From the NCBI GenBank assembly GCA_937864975.1, contig CALMDI010000245.1:1-5362 (forward strand): 5,362 bases of DNA, written 5' to 3'. Of this stretch, positions 1-5,362 are shown piece after piece (the first letter of the stretch is position 1; each line of letters opens with the position of its first letter). The notes beneath the pieces were generated by a model, which did no database searches, was not told the DNA's origin, and saw only the letters and a program-made list of their open reading frames with translations. The position numbers and the translations under genes were made by a program. Source of the DNA: an uncultured Chloroflexota bacterium (GTDB lineage: Bacteria; Chloroflexota; Anaerolineae; Aggregatilineales; Phototrophicaceae).

Positions 1-1
1 C

Positions 2-874
2 CACACGATTGCATTCAGCGGGGACCTCCATGCTGGTTTGTGGGACAGGAAAGACACTATTCCAGCTTACTCTCATCCTATGATCGGGAATAATGGCGTG
101 GCAGTATTCAGCCGTGCAATTGTCATAGTCGCAGGCATGAAAAGTCTCGCAGATGATAAGGATACAAAAACGCTTCTCTACATTAACACCATTAGCCAAA
201 AAGGAATTATCAAACGGAAAATTCCTTTGAAAGAATATTACAGCGCAGATCTGAGAACTGCAGTGAGTGACGACAACAAAATAATTGCTTGTGGCTTTTT
301 CAGCAATGACAGGAATACGATTAAACCCGATGGCATATTTTATCTTACGCTGGATCCCGAAGCAGAAAAATATTCGGAATTAAAGATCGTTGATTTCAAA
401 ACACAAACACCTGCAATAGAATCGTTGACGGCTTATGTGATCTGTGATGTGCTGGTATCAAAAGAAGGGACAGTATGGGTCATCGGCGAAAAACAGTACG
501 GGATGAATTCGCAATCGACTTACGGAGATCTTTTCGTGGGCATTTTTGATCCCAAAGGTTCATTTAAGTCAGCCTTGCTTATTGATAAAGAAGTTAAAGT
601 ACGGCAGCCCGGCAGCACTTCTTTTGTTGCACGGCCTACTTACCACGCGCAGGTATATAATGAAACCCTGTACTGCTTTTATACAGATGAAACGGCGGGA
701 TTAACAGCAGCTTGCGTAACACCGAGTGGCGAATTAAAATACAATCGTTTGAAAAGTGAATCCAACCCGATCAACGATGAATATTTCTGCAGCCCGATGA
801 TCGATGGAGAAAGCTATGTTATTTGCCACAACGGCAGAAAAGAGCCGTATTTTCTCGGAAGGTTTCATTTGTAA
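2..874 (+). CDS. C-terminal part of an unrecognised beta-rich, possibly beta-propeller protein (5' truncated)
   Basis: The frame is open from the left edge to the TAA at 872-874, giving 290 residues. The first possible start in frame is a TTG at 38, but the frame continues upstream of it without a stop and no ribosome binding site precedes it, so I read this as the end of a longer protein rather than a complete gene. I do not recognise the family. The sequence alternates short hydrophobic beta-like strands with polar turns, for example GIFYLTLDPE (from residue 111), YGDLFVGIFDPKG (174-186) and LYCFYTDE (223-230). That pattern is common in secreted propeller-like proteins, especially of Bacteroidota; this is an inference from style. 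No membrane segment, catalytic motif or sorting tail is visible, and the protein ends in ...LGRFHL. Base composition is much more AT-rich than the downstream gene (25/60, 26/60 and 19/60 G+C on three lines counted), which points to a different origin for this segment. Confidence 0.75.
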   Translation, partial: HTIAFSGDLHAGLWDRKDTIPAYSHPMIGNNGVAVFSRAIVIVAGMKSLADDKDTKTLLYINTISQKGIIKRKIPLKEYYSADLRTAVSDDNKIIACGFFSNDRNTIKPDGIFYLTLDPEAEKYSELKIVDFKTQTPAIESLTAYVICDVLVSKEGTVWVIGEKQYGMNSQSTYGDLFVGIFDPKGSFKSALLIDKEVKVRQPGSTSFVARPTYHAQVYNETLYCFYTDETAGLTAACVTPSGELKYNRLKSESNPINDEYFCSPMIDGESYVICHNGRKEPYFLGRFHL

Positions 875-922
875 ATTCCGAACTCAATTGGAGTTGAGAA
901 ACCTCCTTGTTGAGCTTTTCAC

Positions 923-994
923 CGCAAAGACGCAGAGGGCGCAAAGACCCAAAGAAAAAGGTTCTCTGTGTCTCTGTTCCTCTGCGCCTCTGCG
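923..994. repeat. Imperfect inverted repeat made of 8-base units
   Basis: The left arm reads as four octamers: CGCAAAGA (923-930), CGCAGAGG (931-938), one extra G, CGCAAAGA (940-947) and CCCAAAGA (948-955). The right arm reads TCTCTGTG (963-970), TCTCTGTT (971-978), CCTCTGCG (979-986) and CCTCTGCG (987-994). CGCAGAGG at 931 is the exact reverse complement of both CCTCTGCG copies; the other units pair imperfectly (about 25 of 32 positions overall). The A-rich loop spans about 956-962. From general knowledge, similar GCAGAG/CTCTGC palindromes are scattered between genes of many environmental bacteria. The element lies 48 bases after the stop of the upstream gene and could fold as a hairpin in RNA, but it has no U-tract, so I do not call it an intrinsic terminator. 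Confidence 0.8.
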
Positions 995-1011
995 TTACGC
1001 TTTAATCTTTC

Positions 1012-1046
1012 GCTGAAAGCTGATCGCTGACGGCTGACCGCTTGCC
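1012..1046 (+). repeat. Short tandem repeat with 7-base period (GCTGANN)
   Basis: Four consecutive heptamers share GCTGA and vary in the last two bases: GCTGAAA (1012-1018), GCTGATC (1019-1025), GCTGACG (1026-1032) and GCTGACC (1033-1039). A decayed fifth unit, GCTTGCC, follows at 1040-1046. It starts 18 bases after the 8-base-unit palindrome, so two repeats of different period sit side by side upstream of the A2M gene. It lies outside both reading frames judged to be real. Its role is unknown. Confidence 0.75.
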
Positions 1047-1099
1047 AAGCGTCGTTGAAGCGTGGGCTGGCGGTATGCCCCCAAAGTCCTATCCGCGCC

Positions 1100-1105
1100 T
1101 ATAAT
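1100..1105 (+). promoter_or_regulatory. Candidate -10 box (TATAAT) for the A2M gene
   Basis: A perfect TATAAT lies 40 bases before the ATG at 1146, which would start transcription near 1112 and give a leader of about 34 bases. At the usual 17-base spacing the -35 position (about 1077-1082) reads GCCCCC and does not resemble TTGACA; the nearest TTGAAG (1055-1060) is too far away. This is therefore a -10 match only, in a GC-rich setting where a chance match is less likely but still possible. Confidence 0.4.
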
Positions 1106-1133
1106 CGTAGCAACCTACTGCTCTCGACATGAG

Positions 1134-1141
1134 AAAGAGGA
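1134..1141 (+). promoter_or_regulatory. Ribosome binding site for the A2M gene
   Basis: AAAGAGGA precedes the ATG at 1146, with its GAGG core ending five bases before the start codon. This, with the signal peptide that begins directly at the ATG, fixes the start. Confidence 0.7.
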
Positions 1142-1145
1142 CGTT

Positions 1146-1211
1146 ATGCGCCGTACGTCATTACTGCTCGTCATCCTGCTGCTCGCGCTGGGCGGGTCTA
1201 CGCTGTTCGCG
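1146..1211 (+). other. Signal peptide of the A2M protein (residues 1-22)
   Basis: Two Arg at positions 2-3 are followed by the hydrophobic run LLLVILLLALGG and then STLFA-QQ. The predicted cut is after Ala22. No Cys is present near the cut, so signal peptidase I rather than lipoprotein processing is expected. Confidence 0.85.
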
Positions 1212-4200
1212 CAGCAGGAGCCGCCCGCCGACCTCACCTTCCAACTGATCGACACCAGCCCCGGTGAAGGGCAGGAACTCGGCGCGGACGACGCCATCGT
1301 GCTGTATTTTGACCGCCCAGTGGGTTGTGCCAGCGTCGAGGCGGCGATTTCGCTGGAGCCTGCGACGGAAGGCGAGTGGACGTGCAGCGCCGGCGAGGCA
1401 TCCGCGACCTTTACGCCCGCGGCGGCGTTCGAGGCGGCGCAGGTTTACAGCCTGACGATTGACGACACGCTGCAAGCCGGGGACGGCGCGCGGCTGTCGG
1501 AGCCGGTGACGCTCGAATGGTCGACGACAGGCTTCCTCGCCGTGTCGGACGTGCTGCCCGTGGAAGGCAGCGACGGCGTCGAGACAACGTCGCTGATTAC
1601 GGTTATCTTCAACCGCCCGGTAGTGCCGCTCGGCGTCGCGGAAGCTATGGCGGAACTGCCCAGCCCGATCACAATTTCGCCCGCCGTCGAAGGGCAGGGC
1701 GAGTGGCTGAACACGTCGATCTTCGTCTTCCGACCGGAACCCGCGCTGGCGGGGGGCACGGAGTATACGGTGACGGTCGAGGAAGGCTTGACGGCAGTGG
1801 ACGGCGCGGTTCTGCCGGAGTCGTATTCGTGGTCGTTCACGACCGTTCCCCCACAGATCACGGGCGTCCTGCCGGAAGACCGCGCGACGGACGTTGCCCT
1901 GCGATCCGATTTTGAAGTGACGTTCAACCAGCCGATGGATCGGGCGAGCGTCGAGGCGGGATTCCGCCTTCAGGCAGCCGATGGAACGGGCGAGCCTGTG
2001 CCGGGCAGCTTTGAATGGAACGACGACAGCACCGGCTTCCGCTTTATCCCGGATGACGATCTGCAGCTCGATACGCTCTACGCCGCCGTAGTCGACCCGG
2101 TACAGGCGCAAGGCGCGGCGGGTGACGCCCCCCTGAGCGGCGACGTCGAATTCACGTTCGCGACCGTGCCGCCCCCGGCGATTATCGAAACCAGCCCGCG
2201 CGACGGCGACACCGACGTCACGGTTTACAGCAGCGTGACGCTCTACTTCTCCACGCCCATCAACGTCGAGACGCTCGAAGGCAAGGTGACGATTGAACCG
2301 GAGCCGTGGCGCGAAGCGGACACGTACTACAGTGACTACGACAACAGCTATACGCTGTCGTTCCCGGTCGAGCCGAGCACCGAGTACACCATTACGGTTG
2401 CGCCCGGCATCGAAGACCTGTATGGCAATGCCATCAAAGAACCGCGGGTTATCGAGTTCGCGACTGCCCCGTATGACCCGGACGTGCTGCTTCAGGTGCC
2501 CGGTCCGGTTGGCTTCTACAACGCCTATAACGAAAATACGCAGCTTTTCCTGACGCATCGCAACGTGACCGAGATCAATCTGGAATTGTTCCGCGTACCG
2601 CTGGAGCAGTTCGCCGACATTGCGATGGGCGATTCTTACTATGACCCCGCGCAGGCATTTCGGAATGCCGACGCGGAGCTTCTGCGCCGCTGGCAGATCG
2701 AGTCGGATACGCCGATCAATCAGCGCCGCTACGAGCTGCTCAGCCTGGGCGAGGGCGTCGAAAACCCGGCGGATGCCTGCGAGGGCGCGCCACCGTCGCG
2801 GCTGATGGTGGGCGACTCGGCGGTGGTGACCAGCGACCCCGATCCGGTGCGCGCGCGTGCCAGCGCCCCCGATGGTGAGGTCGTTACGCTGCTGTATCGC
2901 GAGTACGTCCTGTCGATTATCGGCGGACCGGAATGCGCGAACGGGATGCTGTGGTGGGAAGTGACGCTGCGCGATGGTCAAACGGCATGGGTCGCGGAAG
3001 GCGACCCGACCGAGTATTACCTCGACGTGCAGGTGCCGGGCGAGACGACGCCGGTTGTGCTGACCGAAGCCAAAGGCGAGGACGCGCTGCCGCCGGGGAT
3101 TTACTTCCTGCGCGCCAACGCCGCCGAAACCGCGCGGGCGGGCTACCAGCCGCAGGCGCACTTCATGGTGGTCGGCACCGCGAACCTGACGCTCAAGACG
3201 TCGTTCGACAACGTGCTGGTGTGGGCAACGGACGTGAACACAGGCGTCCCGATCAGCGGTGCGCCGGTAACGCTGGTGGATGCCGGTTTCAACGCGCTTG
3301 GGAGCGGCACGACCGACAGCGACGGGCTAGCGAGCATCCCGATGCCGCCGATCAACGATCTGTTCATCCCGCGCATGGCGGTGCTGCAAACACCGGAGCA
3401 TTTCGGCGTCGGCTTAACCCAATGGTCAGACGGTATCGACCCGTACAACTTCGGGCAGAATTTCACGTCGCAGCGGGAACCGTATCGCGCCTATCTCTAT
3501 ACGGATCGTCCTGTCTATCGCCCCGATCAGCCGGTGTATTTCCGGGGTGTCGTCCGCTCGCGCGACGACGTGACCTATACGCCGCCGGACTTCAGCACCA
3601 TCCCGGTGACGATCTACGACGAGCAGGGCGAAGTCGTCTACGAGCAAGTGCTGGAGCTCACGCCGTTCGGCACGTTTAACGACGAGTTCAACATCGCGCC
3701 GGACGCGCCGCTCGGCTTCTACCGCATCGTCGCCACGCTGCCCACCGAAGGCGACGACATTTACTTCTACAGCGAGGCGGGCGTGTCGTTCACGGTCGCT
3801 GAATATCGACTGCCCGAATTCCAGGTGCAGCTTACGCCCGCCGAGGACGAAGTCGTGCAGGGAGATACGATACAAATACAGGTCAATAGCACCTACTTCT
3901 TCGGCGGCGTGGTCAGCGATGCGAATATTGAATATCGCGTGGTCAACCAGCCGTACTACTTCGACTATGCGGGGACGGGCAACTACAGCTTTATCGACTT
4001 CGACTACGACAGCGGACCCGGCGAGTTCTATAACTTCGGCTCCGAGGAAATTGTCAGCGGCAGCGCGACGACCGACGCCGAAGGAAATGCCACCCTCGAA
4101 ATACCCGCCGAACTGAAGGACAGCGTCCAGAGCCAGACGTTCACGATTGAAGCCACCGTGACCGACGAGAGCGGTCAGGCGGTATCGGGACGCACCGACG

Positions 4201-5362
4201 TCGTCGTTCACGCCGGGCTGTTCTACATCGGCGTCGGTCCGCGCGAATACGTCGCGACCGAAGGACAGGAAACGACCATCGACCTGATCGCGGTCGATTG
4301 GAACAGCGAGCCGGTGCCGAATCAGTTGATCGACTTTGAAGTGGTCGAGCGCCGCTGGTCGAGCGTGCAGGAGCAGGACGAGAACGGGCGCACGACCTGG
4401 ACGTGGGAAGTCGAAGAAATTCCGGTGCTGGAGGGTACGGAGCAGACGGACGAAAACGGCAGAGCCGAGTTCACCTTCATTCCACCCAACGGCGGCATCT
4501 TCAAGGTGAAAGCGTTCCACAACGATGAGCTTGGCAACCTTGTCCGCGCGTCGGAAACGATCTGGGTCGCAGGCGAGGAGTACGTATCGTGGCGGCAGCA
4601 GAACAGCAACCGCATCGACCTGATCGCGGACGATGACAGCTATGAAGTGGGCGACACGGCGCAAATCCTCATCACGTCGCCGTTTCAGGGCGAGGTCGAA
4701 GCGCTCATCACCGTCGAGCGCGGCGGGGTGCTGCGCGCCGAACACGTGACGATGACGACCAATTCCTACGTCTACGAACTGCCCATCGAGGCGGAATTCT
4801 CGCCCAACGTCTACGTCAGCGTGCTGCTCATCAAGGGCGTAGACGAAGAGAACCCGGTCGCGGCGTTCCGCATGGGCTTGGTGCAGCTGGCGGTCGATAA
4901 CGAGCGCAAGCAAATCACCATCGACATTCAGCCGAACGTCGAACAGGCGGGACCGGGCGATACCGTGACCTACACCGTCCGCACGACCGACTACGCGGGC
5001 GACCCGGTTCAGGCGGAAGTCGGCGTGGGGCTGACCGATCTGGCGAGTCTCTCGATTGGCACCCCAAACAGCGTCCCGATTCTCAATCACTACTACGGGC
5101 AGCAGGGCTTGGCGGTTCGCACGTCCACGCCGCTGACCATCAACACCGATCAACTGACGCAGACGACGCTGGACACGATCAAGGGCGGCGGCGGCGGCTT
5201 TGGCGAGGGCGGCATCTTCGACATTCGCGAGGAGTTTGTCGATACCGCCTACTGGAACGCGACGCTGACGACCGGACCGAACGGCGAGGCGGTCTTCGAC
5301 GTGACGCTGCCCGACAACTTGACGACCTGGCGGCTGGACGCCCGCGCCGTGACGAGCGGCGA
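1146..5362 (+). CDS. Secreted alpha-2-macroglobulin family protein with N-terminal Ig-like domains and an internal SH3b domain (3' truncated)
   Basis: The frame runs unbroken from ATG 1146 to the right edge, 1405 complete codons; I checked it codon by codon and saw no stop or shift. Residues 1-22 are a Sec-type signal peptide (MRRT, then a Leu-rich core, likely cut after STLFA) with no lipobox Cys. Four Ig-like (Big_5/SbsA-like) domains follow at about 30-441. An MG1-like segment (about 443-535) leads into an SH3b domain (545-628). Then come a bMG3-like domain with TDVNTGVPISGAPV (about 693-706), an MG2 domain starting YLYTDRPVYRPDQPVYFRG (783-801), further macroglobulin domains, a bait-region domain with ITSPFQGEVEALITVERGG (about 1157-1250), a Gly-rich bait loop, and the start of the core A2M domain with LPDNLTTWR. 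Bacterial A2Ms are thought to trap proteases after bait cleavage. The thioester and receptor-like parts lie beyond the window, so trapping by thioester is unproven here. The absence of a lipobox suggests release or attachment by other means, unlike the lipoprotein YfhM of E. coli. The family call is firm; the biological role is inferred. Confidence 0.93.
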   Translation, partial: MRRTSLLLVILLLALGGSTLFAQQEPPADLTFQLIDTSPGEGQELGADDAIVLYFDRPVGCASVEAAISLEPATEGEWTCSAGEASATFTPAAAFEAAQVYSLTIDDTLQAGDGARLSEPVTLEWSTTGFLAVSDVLPVEGSDGVETTSLITVIFNRPVVPLGVAEAMAELPSPITISPAVEGQGEWLNTSIFVFRPEPALAGGTEYTVTVEEGLTAVDGAVLPESYSWSFTTVPPQITGVLPEDRATDVALRSDFEVTFNQPMDRASVEAGFRLQAADGTGEPVPGSFEWNDDSTGFRFIPDDDLQLDTLYAAVVDPVQAQGAAGDAPLSGDVEFTFATVPPPAIIETSPRDGDTDVTVYSSVTLYFSTPINVETLEGKVTIEPEPWREADTYYSDYDNSYTLSFPVEPSTEYTITVAPGIEDLYGNAIKEPRVIEFATAPYDPDVLLQVPGPVGFYNAYNENTQLFLTHRNVTEINLELFRVPLEQFADIAMGDSYYDPAQAFRNADAELLRRWQIESDTPINQRRYELLSLGEGVENPADACEGAPPSRLMVGDSAVVTSDPDPVRARASAPDGEVVTLLYREYVLSIIGGPECANGMLWWEVTLRDGQTAWVAEGDPTEYYLDVQVPGETTPVVLTEAKGEDALPPGIYFLRANAAETARAGYQPQAHFMVVGTANLTLKTSFDNVLVWATDVNTGVPISGAPVTLVDAGFNALGSGTTDSDGLASIPMPPINDLFIPRMAVLQTPEHFGVGLTQWSDGIDPYNFGQNFTSQREPYRAYLYTDRPVYRPDQPVYFRGVVRSRDDVTYTPPDFSTIPVTIYDEQGEVVYEQVLELTPFGTFNDEFNIAPDAPLGFYRIVATLPTEGDDIYFYSEAGVSFTVAEYRLPEFQVQLTPAEDEVVQGDTIQIQVNSTYFFGGVVSDANIEYRVVNQPYYFDYAGTGNYSFIDFDYDSGPGEFYNFGSEEIVSGSATTDAEGNATLEIPAELKDSVQSQTFTIEATVTDESGQAVSGRTDVVVHAGLFYIGVGPREYVATEGQETTIDLIAVDWNSEPVPNQLIDFEVVERRWSSVQEQDENGRTTWTWEVEEIPVLEGTEQTDENGRAEFTFIPPNGGIFKVKAFHNDELGNLVRASETIWVAGEEYVSWRQQNSNRIDLIADDDSYEVGDTAQILITSPFQGEVEALITVERGGVLRAEHVTMTTNSYVYELPIEAEFSPNVYVSVLLIKGVDEENPVAAFRMGLVQLAVDNERKQITIDIQPNVEQAGPGDTVTYTVRTTDYAGDPVQAEVGVGLTDLASLSIGTPNSVPILNHYYGQQGLAVRTSTPLTINTDQLTQTTLDTIKGGGGGFGEGGIFDIREEFVDTAYWNATLTTGPNGEAVFDVTLPDNLTTWRLDARAVTSG
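1233..2468 (+). other. Four tandem Ig-like (Big_5 type) domains, A2M residues about 30-441
   Basis: Each unit of about 100 residues begins with a P-x-D/G-G-x-type turn and a strand such as IVLYFDRPV, ITVIFNRPV, FEVTFNQPM or VTLYFSTPI, and ends in a WSTT, WSFTTVP, FTFATVP or IEFATAP strand. Approximate limits are 30-128, 130-234, 237-341 and 345-441. This is the pattern of the SbsA Ig-like fold common in secreted bacterial proteins. The array probably forms a stalk or spacer ahead of the macroglobulin body. Unit 1 alone contains two Cys (61 and 80). Confidence 0.8.
2778..3029 (+). other. SH3b (SH3 type 3) domain inside the A2M, residues about 545-628
   Basis: The segment opens with CEGAPPSRLMVGDSAVVT and carries VRARASAP, then GPECANGMLWWEV (595-606) and TAWVAEG (613-619), ending in EYYLDV. 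The paired Cys (545, 597), the WW followed by a strand, and the W-V-A-E-G ending match the extracellular SH3b style I know from many Chloroflexota proteins. SH3b domains often bind cell-wall or other surface ligands; binding here is inferred. Confidence 0.75.
3489..3800 (+). other. MG2-type macroglobulin domain, A2M residues about 782-885
   Basis: It starts with the hallmark TDRPVYRPDQPVYFRGVVR (786-804) and runs through a DEFNIAPDAPLGFYRI strand pair to VSFTVAEY. This is the best single marker that the gene belongs to the A2M family. The usual Gly of YRPGQ is replaced by Asp794. Confidence 0.85.
5103..5234 (+). other. Candidate bait loop of the A2M, residues about 1320-1363
   Basis: Between the macroglobulin strand ending GLTDLASLSI and the core A2M domain lies a low-complexity, probably flexible stretch. 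It has QQGLAVRTSTPLTINTDQL, then IKGGGGGFGEGGIFDIREE. Its position matches the protease-sensitive bait of A2Ms. It contains few basic residues (Arg1326, Lys1346 and Arg1361) and several hydrophobic ones next to glycines. The exact limits are approximate. Confidence 0.6.
5235..5362 (+). other. Start of the core A2M domain (truncated by the window edge)
   Basis: The segment reads FVDTAYWNATLTTGPNGEA, then VFDVTLPDNLTTWRLDARA, the conserved opening of the A2M (PF00207-type) domain. The window ends about 40 residues in, before any thioester motif. Confidence 0.85.

Noticed and set aside
38..40. TTG at 38 as the true start of the first gene
   Set aside because: The frame remains open to the left edge, and no ribosome binding site stands at proper spacing before the TTG.
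881..898. Small hairpin AACTC-AATTG-GAGTT just after the first stop codon as a terminator
   Set aside because: Only five base pairs, mostly A-T, and no U-tract follows (AGAAACC...).
804..1016. 70-codon + strand open frame running from the end of the first gene through the palindrome
   Set aside because: Most of its product (AKTQRAQR..., SLCLCSSAPLR) is a translation of the 8-base-unit repeat, and its start lies inside the upstream gene in another frame. Such products are typical false annotations.
923..1046. CRISPR array
   Set aside because: Units are 7 or 8 bases with no spacers of constant length; they are tandem and inverted repeats.
1161..3161. 666-codon open frame on the - strand opposite the A2M gene
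   Set aside because: The translation is Arg-rich low-meaning sequence with no domain, and the + strand holds a full signal peptide and A2M domains here. It is an antisense shadow of GC-rich coding DNA.
3426..5153. 575-codon open frame on the - strand opposite the A2M gene
   Set aside because: Arg-, Val- and Asp-rich translation without recognisable domains, again antisense to well-supported macroglobulin domains.
5235..5362. Thioester-containing, covalent protease trap
   Set aside because: The thioester region would lie beyond the right edge, so its presence cannot be claimed.

Overview
The window holds two co-directional, edge-truncated protein genes on the + strand, separated by a 271-base gap full of short repeats. 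From about 1140 to the right edge it is GC-rich, about 55-78% G+C on lines I counted by hand. It encodes a single open frame for a very large secreted alpha-2-macroglobulin (A2M) family protein. The left ~870 bases are clearly AT-richer, about 32-43% G+C on lines counted. The A2M carries an internal SH3b domain of a style I associate with Chloroflexota (Anaerolineae-like bacteria), so the right part most likely comes from that phylum or a relative. The left gene reads more like a Bacteroidota-type or otherwise lower-GC secreted protein. The phylum calls are inference from style, not from a database match.

Layout. Positions 2-874: C-terminal 290 codons of an unrecognised beta-rich, probably propeller-like protein whose start lies outside the window. 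Positions 875-1145: intergenic region with an imperfect inverted repeat built from 8-base units (923-994), a 7-base tandem repeat (1012-1046), a TATAAT box (1100-1105) and a purine-rich ribosome binding site (1134-1141). Positions 1146-5362: the A2M gene, open to the right edge (1405 complete codons visible).

The A2M reads, in order: signal peptide without lipobox (residues 1-22), four tandem Ig-like domains (about 30-441), an MG1-like segment interrupted by an SH3b domain (545-628), macroglobulin domains including a TDRPVYRP-type MG2 domain (about 782-885), a bait-region domain, a Gly-rich candidate bait loop (about 1320-1363), and the beginning of the core A2M domain with the LPDNLTTWR motif. 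The sequence stops before the place where a thioester motif would be, so the trapping chemistry cannot be judged. The most unusual points are the domain fusion (Ig array plus SH3b inside an A2M), the near absence of lysine with only two Cys pairs, and a sharp composition change that coincides with an interspersed-type repeat.
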